NCBI GenBank assembly: GCA_032718475.1
Contig: JAUCBJ010005434.1
Location: forward strand, 1 to 64,000
DNA length: 64,000 nucleotides
Source: Nemertoderma westbladi
Taxonomy: Eukaryota > Xenacoelomorpha > Nemertodermatida > Nemertodermatidae
Reading direction: 5' to 3'
This document shows, in pieces, positions 20,370 through 31,167 of this stretch. The notes under the pieces were generated by a model. It did not search any database. It had not been told where the DNA came from and saw only the letters and a list, made by a program, of their open reading frames with translations. The first letter of the stretch is position 1. Each line of letters opens with the position of its first letter. The translations under genes were made by a program, and so were the position numbers.

Positions 20370-20628
20370 TGGTGTGGTGTGTTCGAAGGGAAAACTGTAA
20401 TAGCAGGGTAATCACTTCGGGCCAGTTTTAATGACAAACCAATCACCAGTACTAAAATGACATTAGCAGTTTAACATATAAGATAATATATAGGAGTAAT
20501 AGGCCTACGGTAGTTGTACCTTGTACCAAATTATATATATCCCAGTCAGTGTACCGGTACCTGCCGGTAACACAATAACTACTGTTAGAGTTTACACATA
20601 TAGGGCGAGCCACATTATATATACCCCA
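20370..20628 (-). repeat. 5' LTR of the Ty3/gypsy element
   Basis: 259 bp. It shares GTTCGAAGGGAAAACTG and GGGCGAGCCACATTATATAT with the 3' copy and contains a central part missing there. Confidence 0.9.
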
Positions 20629-20633
20629 CACAC

Positions 20634-20995
20634 TTTGGGATAAAATATACATTAATATGAAGTTCAAAACAGATTTATACCTACCAGGCTAAGGTGGTAT
20701 GTGTGATGACCAGTGAAGATTTATAGTGACATGCCTGTATAGCTAGTAATTATGTATACCTCAACAGAATTGAATGAATATGATCAAACATTAGTTATAA
20801 TAACTCAGTACCACACTTTGGGATAAAATATACATTCATATTATGAAGTGTAAAATAGATTTATACCAGACTAAGGTGGTATGTGTGATGACCAGTGATG
20901 ATTCATAGTAATAGTTATTATGAAGTGCAAAACAGATTTATACCAGACTAAGGTGGTATGTGTGATGACCAGTGATGATTCATAGTAATAGTAAT
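20634..20995. repeat. three direct copies of an 80-100 bp repeat
   Basis: Copies at about 20634-20735, 20815-20915 and 20916-20995 share ATGAAGT..AAA.AGATTTATACC and GGTGGTATGTGTGATGACCA. The gypsy element is inserted in the first copy. Confidence 0.8.
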
Positions 20996-22424
20996 ACGTA
21001 GTAATATTATACATAGTAATAGTAATTTCAATAGGTCTCCCTAAATGAAATTTGTTATAACTTGAAAACTAAAAGAGCTATTAAATAACGGTTTTCAGAT
21101 TTGGAAATACCATTTAATCTTGCATTATAATCGATCATAAAAAGAATTTATACATATTTTGACCATAATGGTGTACCCCCCCCCCCCCCCCCCACATCTC
21201 ATTTTTGTCAAATAAACTTTCTATCTCCATCAATAACTGTCGTTTTTTTATTTTACAATAATACTATATACTACCTGTCAACACGGGTTAACAAGAAAGT
21301 ATCCCTGAAACAAGCATACTATAGTCAATTAGTCCTATCAAATACCATCCATATCTGTAGATAAGGAGCCAGAACTAACCAGTAGGAAAGTGGTTCAACC
21401 CTCTACCCATCCATCAGAAGTGGTTCAACCCTCGTACCCCTCCATTAATGCAAGCCTCCCACACTACTCCATTTTTTGAATAATGCATTGTGTACGAAAA
21501 GTGCAGACCAGTGACGTAATCATCTATACTTAATTTTAAAGCAGAATAATTTCTCCACCAGAAAAGTATCACATTTATTGGTGAATTGTCAAATCAATTA
21601 ATTGGGAGTGATCCAAAACAGAGAGATATCATTTCTAGAAAACAGGTGGGAAAAGTATATCTTCCTTCATAGCAAAACAACATGTAGGCTAGTGTTGAAC
21701 TAATTACAACAGTAGGTGCAGTTTTTAATTGTCTATCTAATGGTGTATTCATGGAAACGCGAAAACCAAGCGTTTAAATTTCTTTCTTTAAATGACTTTA
21801 AATTTCACTGATTCGCCCCTCCACACGGTTCAACCCTCCCTGCTATCCCCTACTTAGGGGGTTCTTTCTGCCTTGAAGGTGTTGGATACCTTTGTTACAC
21901 GAGCCAAGCCGAAACACAGGCTAACCAATTCAATAACCTACATTTTAATTTCGGCCTCGTAGTCTCACCCTTATCGGCACCAAGTAAGCAGTAATGAGTC
22001 CATCCCATGTGTACCAAACCCGCGTAGACAATTCTACAATTTACTAGACAATCCGCGTTTACGTTGGTCAATTAAGAGGGGTACAAAGTTCTATAATATC
22101 GGTACATTTTGGTACAAAATATATCAGAAGAAATCGAAATATGTAAAACAATAAAAATTTCGATTAGAAATAGCGGAGATACACATGTTTGAAAATTCTA
22201 TAGATTCCTATATATTTTAAGTGATTGTACTGAGTTACCCTTCTGAGTTTCTGAGTTACTCTCTCGAATCTTCCCAGCTATTGTTAGTAACTGTCTACTT
22301 AACATCCAAGGCAAGCGTGTAAACCTGGGGGGTTTCTCTCTGGTTGATATCAACGAATGAATGTAGAATTTATCACCAAAGTGTGGTACTGATTATTATA
22401 ACTAATGTATGATCATATTCATTC
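20772..22424. repeat. inverted repeat pair bounding about 1.65 kb
   Basis: GAATGAATATGATCA..CCACACTTTGG at 20772-20822 recurs in reverse complement at 22376-22424. The interval has a run of 18 C (21176-21193) and no gene. It may be a decayed foldback or MITE. Confidence 0.55.
20996..22375. other. non-coding sequence with poly-C run
   Basis: No open frame with recognisable motifs. A short repeated phrase (AGTGGTTCAACCCTC) occurs at 21389 and 21418. Confidence 0.5.
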
Positions 22425-22926
22425 ATATCATTTTAATAGTATAATATTCACCCCCACGTGGGGTAAAATTGAAATATTGTAACAAGGGCATTATACAGAG
22501 AAAATTCAGTTGAGTTGATTTGAGGCGAGAGAGTCAAGAGATGTGCACTGGGGGCAGCTGAGCGCGTGGTATCGGTCGCAAATTTAGTTACAGTATCGAT
22601 AGATAGATAGATTTATTTATACATTATGTAAAAACAATAACAAATACACCAAACAATGTACCGGTATAAAGGTATTGTCCAACATAACATATAGGATTAC
22701 CCCTAAAGCTTTGCAGCTTATTTCCAAGGGGGTCCTTTATGTTACTTGGTTACAAATACAATATTACACTACGCTAACCTAAAACCAATATAAAACGTAA
22801 TTACACTATGTACATGTACAACTTTACCGAGAGCGTGACAATGCCCGACTCAACGATAAAGATGTAATGTACAGAACAATTTATTATAAAACGTAATTAC
22901 AGTATAAATAGTAAATAATTAATAAA

Positions 22927-25390
22927 CTAATAACTTACTGTAGGACTATTGTGCCTATTTTTACATTGCACATGGTGGTGAGATTTAACTGCAGATTTAA
23001 AAGAATGTTCATTATTTAGGTTTTTAATTTCATTAGGCAGAGCGTTCCAATTTTTAATGCCGATAAAAAAGAAAGTATCAGATTCAAAGGATTTACAATT
23101 CGGGAGGTAGAAGTTTGAAGCACTAGCTCTGGTACTGTAAGAGTGTGTATCGCGTACTCTGTTGAATTTTTATTTTAGGTAATTGGGACATTTACCACTA
23201 TACACTTTATGCACATGGTTATGGCGTAGCTGCTTAACTCTACAATTTAAGTTAAGTAGTCCAGATTCAGAAAAGTCATCTGGAGTTAGGTGGTGCCTAG
23301 GTTTGTAGTCTTTAATAAATCGTACTACTTTATTCTTAGCTACTTGTAATTTACATTTAAGCTGTTTGGTTAAGCCTTCATATCAAGAAGAGCATGCATA
23401 GTCCATGTGACACTGTATTAAAGAAGAGCAAAGTAACTTGCGGGAGTCGGTGTTTAAACTATTTTTATTTCTGTATAGAAACCTAAGCCTACTGTTAACT
23501 TTCGAGAAAATATTTTTCACTGTACTTTCTCCTGATAAGCAGTTATCCAATGTGGCGCCTAAATATTTAACTTCCTTTTTATTTTCAATCTTATGTCCAT
23601 TACGAGTGACTTCAAACTTAGTTACCTTCTTTAACTTTCTCTTTTTTAACTTACAATACCTACTTAAGTTACTAACAGGTCTGTAATTACAGGGTTCTAC
23701 TTTACTAGTCTTTTTATACAGAGGAACAACCTTAGCTAATTTCAGTTCGTCTGGTACTACATTATCTACGATAGAGTAATTAATAATAAAAGTAATAGGC
23801 ACTTTAAGTACTTCAGCACCATCCTTAAGAAAACGGGCAGGTATTAGGTCTAGACCGGTACTTTTTGAGGCTGATAGGCTAAGTAGATTTTGGAAAACGA
23901 AATCCTCAGAAACGGGTTTTAAAAATTTCTTTTCTGAATTTTGTAACTTTTCTAAATAAAAATTATTTAGAGTTTCGGACCCTATACTATATTTATTACT
24001 TGATAACGGTAACTTCTTAACTAAATTAGAGGCAACATTAGTAAAATAATTATTAAATAAATTACTAACTAGAGTATGATCATGAATCAGCTCACCGTTA
24101 TCTTGCAGAACAATATTCGATTTAGATTTAAGGTTTTTATAACCTAAAGATTTTAGGGTAGACCATAGACTTTTTGGATTATCTTTATTCTCACTTACTT
24201 TGTTGTACAAATATTCAGATTTAGCTTTTTTTATTTCCCGTTGGACAAGGTTTCTATATTTGCAGTAATTATTATAATCAGCTAAAACACGGTATTTCCT
24301 AAATTTATACAAATAGTTATCTCTTTCTCTGATATTACTAAGAATACCCGAGGTCATCCATGGCTCAGTGCGTTGTTTAAGACTAATTTCTTTAATTGGT
24401 GCTACAGTATTAAGTGCCTTTAAAAATATATCTTTAAAAACAGTGTACGCAAGGTTAATGTCAGCGGCCTTAAAACAGGGTTCCCAGTCAGAATTAACTA
24501 ACAAACTTAAAAAGCGTTCCTTGCTGTAATTTTTCATAGACCTAACTGTTACTGTTTTATGATCCCCGAAAAAAGATTTTTGTGTCTTTCTTGTGCAAAA
24601 AACTATACAATGATCGCTTAGACCTATAGGTAAAACCCCAGATTGAGAAATAATATCGGTATTATTACAAAGGATGTGATCTAATAAAGTAGAAGTTTTA
24701 CTGGTAATTCTGGTAGAATCCCGAATAATTTGTTTTAAACCAAACAAATTTAAAATACTTTGGTATTGTTTACAGATGGGGGATGCTTTGTGATGGTAAC
24801 AGATATTAAAACCACCTAAGAAATATATTTCACAGTCTGAACTAAGATTACATAAAATTGTATTTTCAAAATTTTGGAAAAAATCTGATTGTTTAGGGGG
24901 CCGATATTAAGTACCGATTAAAATAGGTTTAGTTTTAGGAAGTAAAATTTCCACCAGTACAACTTCATTACAAGTCTCTAAATCTTCCCTACGATTAAAA
25001 GCTAAATCACATCGAATGTAAGTACAGACACCACCACCGTGTCTGTCCCTATCCTTACGTAAAACTACGTAATTATCAATATAAATTTCTCCATCAGAAA
25101 CGCTATCATGAGCCAAGTTTCAGAGATTGTTAAAACTGCTGGATTGGATTTATTGATTAAAATACGAATTTCGGAAAGTTTTAGAAGCAGAGATCGTGCA
25201 TTTAAATGCAAAAAATGCAGACCTTTTTTCTTAAAAAATGTAAAAGTTTCACTCTCAGCATCACTTGGAGTTTGCAGAGGCGATGTGAGGAATGAATCGT
25301 CGGTTTCCGATTCTAAAATAGTATCATGAAAGGGAAGTTCGGTAAAAATACAGCTATTGCAGAGAAAACTTGGCTCAAGATTGTTTCTGG
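22927..25390 (-). pseudogene. CR1-like endonuclease-reverse transcriptase, broken
   Basis: Endonuclease pieces read across two frames above 24747: LHFLHLNARSLLLKL, SETWLDDSV, GGGVCTYIR, and STLLDHILCN with GLSDHCIVF. The 454-residue frame 24747-23383 then has the RT fingers (STGLDLIPARFLKDG, LAKVVPLYKK, NYRPVSNLS) and jumps directly to post-RT sequence KYLGATLD. After a TGA at 23383 the same frame continues with VRFIKDYKPRHH and RVKQLRHNHVHKVYSGKCP, a CR1-type C-terminus, to TAG at 22927. Stops also occur near 24908 and in the tail. It cannot make active RT. Confidence 0.8.
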
Positions 25391-25426
25391 TGGAGAATAA
25401 ATTACTGCTTTTCCTACGTTAACATT

Positions 25427-25840
25427 TTAAATGTACAAATGTGTCACAACTCTCGCATTGGATGATCTTTCTCTGAGAGTTTGTTCCTCGTTGACAGACG
25501 GGACATTGATCTTCGGGGCCCGCTTCCTGCTGGGTCCTGGGTTGGTCTCAATATCCCCAGCCAGAGACAGAAGACAGAGTTTGGCGATTAGGCCTCTAGT
25601 TCGTGGAGAGGAGACCCAAGATCTTCTTCCCCGACGAGAGCAGTAGAGGCTAAATCCACTCGTCGACCACATCTCCATCGATTCGGCGCGGCTGTTCGAA
25701 ACGGTAGCGACAGGGTGTTCGGCAAACCAGTCCAATATGGGTATTGGGTGGGTTGCAGGGTTACCCTGCGGATTGGATGGTTCTGCCACAACGAAATGGC
25801 CCAGAACGATGACAACTGTGGAGATTAAGAGCGGTGACAT
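25427..25840 (-). CDS. LINE N-terminal ORF with signal-like start and 2A-like peptide
   Basis: A 137-residue frame starts MSPLLISTVVIVLGHFVVAE, a hydrophobic signal-like sequence. At residues 88-103 it has LCLLSLAGDIETNPGP, a canonical 2A-like motif (D-x-E-x-N-P-G-P) at 25532-25558. Such motifs make the ribosome skip one peptide bond, separating upstream and downstream products. 2A-like sequences near the N-terminus of LINE ORFs are known from sea urchin CR1-type elements. After the motif the chain continues SRKRAPKINVP and then stops at 25427 before the endonuclease frame. Confidence 0.7.
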   Translation of the reverse strand: MSPLLISTVVIVLGHFVVAEPSNPQGNPATHPIPILDWFAEHPVATVSNSRAESMEMWSTSGFSLYCSRRGRRSWVSSPRTRGLIAKLCLLSLAGDIETNPGPSRKRAPKINVPSVNEEQTLRERSSNARVVTHLYI

Positions 25841-26200
25841 TGTGCTGTCTGGCTGTAGTCTGACTCAAAAGATAAAAACTGGATAGGCCAAGTACCGGTA
25901 TCTTTCTTGGTCTTATTGTCGGCAGGCCTACAGCTATTATATTGTCGGCAGTGGCATTCGGGGGAGAGCGTGTGGAATGGGGTTGAGATTTTGCAGACGA
26001 GGTGGTGGAAACCGTGTGAGGTCGCGTGCTTAATGTGGTGGCGATTGCATTGGCCGGCCAGCTTCCACACTGAACTGGCAAATCCGGGACCATCGGCATA
26101 CCATTGCGATATAAAGTTCAGGGTTGTTCAGAGTGGAAGGCTCTGTAGGCAGCAATGTCGGCACTTTTGAAGTTGTCAGGATGGGCTGATATAACGGTTT
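25841..26200 (-). other. probable 5' UTR of the CR1-like LINE
   Basis: GC-richer than its surroundings, without a coherent frame, directly upstream of the 2A-containing ORF on the minus strand. Confidence 0.35.
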
Positions 26201-26638
26201 CCATTAGGGGTTTTTCATTTACTAAATTCAGGGCTAATGTTGAGGAGGCAGATTTATGGATACAGAGCATTATTTTTATATGTTGCTTTTTAATTTTGTC
26301 GAGTTCCTTGAAGTTATTTAATGTGAGATATTGACCAAAACTTCTTATGAGGTAAAGTGATGTCAGGGCTATCTTTATATTGAAAAGTTTTAGTCCGGTT
26401 TCGATTGAAAGTAGAGGTAAATTACTTCGGGATCCAATTATTGAGAAAGTGGAAGATTTCCTTTGTTGGATATGTTATTCGGAGACACATAGGGAAGGCT
26501 GTAGAGTTAAACCTAAATATTCGTAACGATTTGTTATAATGAGGGGGGTACCATTGTATGTAAAATTATAATTTTTAGTGATTTCATTATTTTTGTTTTC
26601 TTGATGTTTACAGTCATACCATTTAGGATACGTTACAT
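26201..26638 (-). other. decayed LINE tail sequence
   Basis: It follows the RT fragment on the minus strand. Only scattered residues can be aligned by eye to a LINE C-terminus; many stops. Confidence 0.3.
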
Positions 26639-27306
26639 TTAGGCATGTTGGAGTTCGGCTCGATCAGTTGAGTATAAAATCAGGTCATCCGCGTAGAAAA
26701 TGAGCTTTATTAGATTACAGACATTTAAAATTGTGTGGGCAAGGTCGATAATGAATATAAGGAAGCAGGTTGGTGAGAGACAGTCTCCTTGGAGGATTCT
26801 GCAGAGCTGCTTAATAACTTTGGATAAACGGAGGCCATCGTAGATTCTGATGGAGTTGTCTAGTAGTTCTTTAATAATGTCATAGGTCTTCCCATGGATT
26901 CCGAGTTGGTATATCTTGTAAAGGAGGACCACCCTACTGACGATGTCGAAAGCCTTATGGAAGCTTTCCCTTTACCAGGGTTTTTAAACACCATCCAGAT
27001 ATCAGATAGGGGCTGATCCACGGGCTGGCGGGTGGATCTCCCAGGTAGAAAGCCAAATTGAAAATTGGGTATAAGATGAATTATATTTCGAATGACACGT
27101 TTGTTTATGATGGCAGTAAGGATCTTAAGTAGAAAGGATAGAAGGGCTATGCCTCTATAATTGTCGGGGTCGTTGACCTCCTTGCCTTTATGCTTATTTA
27201 ATATTGAGATTATACTTTGCTTCCAGAGTGATGGTATCTTACCTAGGTTAAAAGACATGCATTGAATAGGAGAACCATAAATGGTATAACGAAATGGGCC
27301 ACGCAT
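26639..27306 (-). pseudogene. LINE reverse transcriptase fragment, second family
   Basis: Frame 27306-26860 has RT motifs WKQSIISILNKHKG, DPDNYRGIALLS and FQFGFLPGRSTRQP. Frame 26932-26639 carries on with LQGDCLSPTCFLIF and the catalytic FYADDLILYS. One frameshift lies near 26960, where motif A should be. It differs in sequence from the other LINEs in this window, so it is a separate family; clade not assigned. Confidence 0.75.
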
Positions 27307-27309
27307 TTT

Positions 27310-28479
27310 AAGTGTTTGTAGAGTAGACGATCTGGGCCAAAAAGATTTTGTTGTTACAGATTGTATAACTTCGTCAGGAGTAATTCATTTCATTTTATAT
27401 ATATATTTCAATCATTTTATAACTTTAGTGCATAAAATTGAAAAATACAAACTTTACTCCGTAATTAATATTGCCATTGTTACATTTAATACATAAAATA
27501 TAAACTAAACTTATTTCTTACTTAATATTGCCATTGTTACATTTTAGCACAAAAAATATTGGTGATGGGTGCCAGAAAGGGACTACAGAACTAAAATTAG
27601 CATAACATATAAATAGCATTTGCGATGTTGGATAGCCCTTTAAATTTTAGGAAACTAGTAAAACTAGGTACTAGTAAAAGCATAAGTGTAGGCTATAAGG
27701 CCAGTTTACAATCATTTTTGTATTATAGATCATAGATCACTGTTTTGGCAAATAAAAATGAGTAATTATTCGATATTGAATCCAACCGAATACAACTAGA
27801 CAGAATACACAGATAAAATATAATACATAATGGAAACCATAAATTCAAACTTAGTTTTTAACCCCAAATCAATCCAAGCCAGGGCGCATCTCTGCCTTGC
27901 ATCCTAAAGTGGTAGCTAAATGAGTACTGGAGTTTCCTCTGGGGAGTAAAGTTCTGGGGTGACCGCACTGGAAATAAGTCGTCAGACTTTGTGCGTAATC
28001 CCTGGCCTAGCGGCCGAAGAAAATTTACTTTTACTTTTTTTAAAGTAAGTATAGATGGTTTTGGGATTTACTATTATTGACAGAAGTTGAGATAGACGGT
28101 TTTGGCAAAAATATAACTCCTTAGGATTTAATAATTACGTCTTAAGACTTGGCTAGAAAGATGCGCCTCGTTTTTCTGATTCCAAATATATGCATATGTC
28201 CTTTTTCGAAAATAATTGACTTAGACAGTTTTGGCATTTAAGGGCCGAGTTGGTCAACGTCTGTCTATCATTAGGGTTACCTAGTAGAATCGGTTCACTA
28301 AAACGTTATATTTCGTGTACTATCTGCAATCGTATTACATATATCCTGGAATATATACAGCCTTTAGGTGCTGTAGGTGCATCTGACACTATTTCAACCC
28401 AATTTTTCGGTTTTACCAGTGATATTATTGGTTATCCACCAATAATGGAAACCCCCCACCCATGATGTGACATGGCAAA
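27310..28479. other. non-coding, AT-rich
   Basis: No gene recognised. Two related blocks (ACATAAAAT..TTACTTAATATTGCCATTGTTACA) occur at about 27430 and 27490. The 3' part may hold the lost LTR or leader of the following gypsy element. Confidence 0.4.
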
Positions 28480-29560
28480 ATGTCTGCGAACCCCGAACAC
28501 GAATTGTTTTCTACATTGTTAGAGCAAATGCGGGTTGATCGTGAGGGGGAACATCTTAGACGAGAGGAAGATGCAAAGCGACAACACCATGAGTTTATTC
28601 AGTTAGTTTAAGTTCTATGAGGAGATGGCAATGTGACACATCAGGATCAGACTCTGCCCCTACATTGAGATCAAACCCGACCTCCTAGTGCACGAATATC
28701 TCAAACTACACACACCCGTTCTGCTGCCACTGCCCTTCCTCAAAAACTTAAACATCAGGACACATATCAGGAGACAGAATTTTCGGATCACACAGGATTT
28801 CACCACGCTACAGCATATGCCACCATTAGATTATGATGAACAGATGGCCAGACTTCGATCAACAGTCAGCGATGATTTAAAGCGGATGATTGAACACGAT
28901 GCAATTGAAATTCAAGCTGTAAATTCAGATCAAATGATGAAACTGTTGATGAAACTGTGGATTTGATTGGTCGTTATCTATGTAAACGCCATAATCCATG
29001 GGTGGATCATATATGATTTGAAGCTCGTAAACAATGCCAAGGGGAATATTTTGATGATTTCTATCTGTCACGCTGTGATTTGGCAAAAAATGCGGATATC
29101 TATCAGGAATGCCATGACAAACGTATTGTGATCCGGATACAAGCCAGCCTCTAGGGAGGTTGCCCACCATCTATCTGAAAAGTGAAGAATTCCCAACTCT
29201 TCCAGAAACACTTGATTTCTGCTGAAAAGCTGAATCCGCATGGAATAGTGATAAAAGAGGAAGTTCTTCTTCTGTTAATAGAGTCGCTAGATCCAGATCC
29301 CACCGGCATCCAAATCTCGACCAGATAAGTTGAAATCACCACAGAGAGCTTTTTCTCCTAGTCATGGATGTGGCAGATGTGGTGATGAAATTCATAAAGG
29401 CCACATTGCCCAGCTGAAAAGGCGAATGCAAATACTGCCATGCCTGTGGACATTTTGCCTCAGTTTGTATTTAAAAGAAGGCAAATTATCTTCAACAGGG
29501 TCTGCTAAACCTATCGCAAAGACTCATTCAGTTCAGATATTGAGAAACAAAATCTGTAGT
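28480..29560 (+). pseudogene. Ty3/gypsy gag remnant
   Basis: The start MSANPEHELFSTLLEQMRVD with a charged coiled segment ends at a stop near 28612. A capsid-like part reads across shifted frames: TVDETVDLIGRYLCKRHNPW and GEYFDDFYLSRCDLAKNAD. A zinc knuckle CKYCHACGHFASVC (CX2CX4HX4C) lies near 29428-29469, and a related CGRCGDEIHKGH lies before it. Multiple stops and frameshifts. Confidence 0.65.
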
Positions 29561-29787
29561 TAATACTCCCCAAATTCAGGTAATTATCTGTCCAGAAGAT
29601 TTTGCAGCTTAATAGGGTTAAAGAACGTTTGATACCATATTCATTTACCACAGCATAGAAGAAGGGAAGTGAACATTACATTCCGTATGCATTCTCTTGT
29701 GCTCTCATTCAGGGCCCCACTGCTGAAGACCAGATCTCTGAGGAAGATTTAACTGGCTTAATGCGTGCATGAATATGCATAAATGAA

Positions 29788-30767
29788 ATGAGGGATAATT
29801 CAGATGAGATTGTCAACCACATCTTGAAGGACTTAAATAATGTTGCAGATGATGACCCAGACCATAAACAGTTAATTGATTTCATTACAAATGGATTCCC
29901 AAAAACATTGTCAAAGTTTACCCGAGAACTCAGGAAATTTTGGAAAATTCGTGATGATCTTCATTTGTCTGATGACAACTTTATTATGTACGGCTGTTGT
30001 TTGGTCATACCTCAGCTTAAATGCAGAGATATATTAATGTTTCTCCAATATATTAATGTTTCTCCATGAATCGTACCAGGGAATGAAGAGAACAAAGAGA
30101 AGGGAGCGCAAAACAGTCTATTGGCCTGGCATAAATGTAGATATTGTCAATCTTGTACAAGAATGTTCCTGCTGTCAGGTGCGCAGCCCATCCCTCCCCG
30201 CCCGCTGAACCAGAACTAACAGATCCACCTCCAACTCGTCTTTTCCAGGAGGTTGCTGCTGATTTTTCCGAGTGTGCTGGAAAACACATTCTTGCATATG
30301 TGGACCTTTTTTTGGATGCCCAGATGTTGTTTCATTTGGTAAACGTTTTCCAACTACCTCATTACTAAAAACTGCCCTTTGTCAAATCTTTAGTTACACT
30401 GGGATCCCGGTAAAGTTGAGATCTGATGGTGGTTCCCAGTTTACTTCTCGTGAGTTTGAAAAATTTGCGCATGATTGGAATTTCAACCATATTTTGCATG
30501 CTCCCTGATATCCTCAGAGTAACGGACTCGCTGAGTCTGCAGTTAAAGTGATGTCTAATTTAGTTGCAACCTCAACATCCTACGGAAATCTGGACATTGA
30601 TGAATTTCATAAGGGTCTTATCGAATATCGAAATACGCCAAGGGATCATGGTCAATCCCTGGCTCAATTGTTGTATGGTAGACCACTTCGCTCATGCGTA
30701 CCCACCCACCATTCTGCTTTTGATAAAAAGTGGAAAGAGATTAACAGGAGTTTAGATGATGAAGCCA
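29788..30767 (+). pseudogene. Ty3/gypsy integrase remnant
   Basis: The linker frame 29788-30069 (HKQLIDFITNGFPK, FWKIRDDLHLSDDNF) is the stretch that precedes integrase in gypsy pol. The zinc region LHESYQGMKRTKRR..ECSCCQ follows in another frame, with Tyr in place of the second His. The core has VKLRSDGGSQFTS (Asp) and YPQSNGLAESAVK (Glu), then LLYGRPLRS. Frameshifts near 30060 and 30370 and a TGA near 30508. Confidence 0.75.
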
Positions 30768-31167
30768 GGATGCCTAGTACAAACTCCAAAAAAAGGCCGT
30801 TATCACAGACCTTCCCAGGATGCCTAGTGCAAACTCCAACAGGAGGCCGTTATCACAGACCTTCCCAGGACGCCTAGTGCAAACTCCAACAGGAGGCCGT
30901 TATCACAGACCTTCCCAGGATGCCTAGTGCAAACTCCAACAGGAGGCCGTTATCACAGACCTTCCCAGGATGCCTAGTGCAAACTCCAACAGGAGGCCGT
31001 TATCACAGACCTTCCCAGGATGCCTAGTAAAAACTCCAAAAGGAGGCCGTTATCACAAACCTTCCCAGGTTGCCTAGTACAAACTCCAACAATTGTCCAT
31101 TATCACAGACCTTCCCAGGATGCCCAGTGCAAACTCCAACAGGAGGCCGTTATCACAGACCTTCCCA
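30768..31167. repeat. 50-bp minisatellite, eight units
   Basis: Eight consecutive 50-bp units beginning GGATGCCTAGTGCAAACTCC, in register from 30768 to 31167. Units 2-5 are nearly identical; units 1, 6 and 7 are more diverged. The first unit is continuous with the integrase reading frame, so the array seems to have grown out of the gypsy tail. Confidence 0.95.

Larger units (their letters stand above)
16473..20628 (-). mobile_element. Ty3/gypsy LTR retrotransposon with 5-bp TSD CACAC
   Basis: Related terminal repeats (16473-16611 and 20370-20628) start and end TG..CA and are flanked by CACAC at 16468-16472 and 20629-20633. On the minus strand a PBS-like TGGCACAGTCTAAGGCG follows the 5' LTR directly, and an A10GGGGCA polypurine tract precedes the 3' LTR. 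Coding order is gag fragment then pol. It inserted into a repeat whose empty counterpart is present at 20809-20835. The gag-protease region is internally shortened. Confidence 0.93.
22598..25840 (-). mobile_element. CR1/L2-like LINE with RT internally deleted
   Basis: On the minus strand the order is an ORF with a 2A-like peptide, endonuclease, partial RT and the CR1-type C-terminal domain. It ends near a TCTA tandem tail (GATAGATAGATAGA at about 22600 on the plus strand). A deletion joins the NYRPVSNLS region to the post-RT KKVTKFEVTRNG region, removing the palm with its Asp-Asp motif. Confidence 0.82.
28480..30767 (+). mobile_element. Ty3/gypsy remnant lacking RT and RNase H
   Basis: The gag start (28480), capsid-like and zinc-knuckle regions are followed after about 200 bp by the post-RNase H linker and the integrase. 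Everything between, normally over 2 kb, is missing. No LTRs were found. The 3' end runs into a 50-bp minisatellite. Confidence 0.75.

Noticed and set aside
25588-26099. Pro/Ser/Thr-rich minus-strand frames upstream of the 2A-containing ORF
   Set aside because: Overlapping frames with no consistent start. More likely the 5' UTR of the LINE than a gene.
30768-31167. CRISPR array
   Set aside because: Units are contiguous 50-bp direct repeats with no unique spacers and lie in a eukaryotic retrotransposon.
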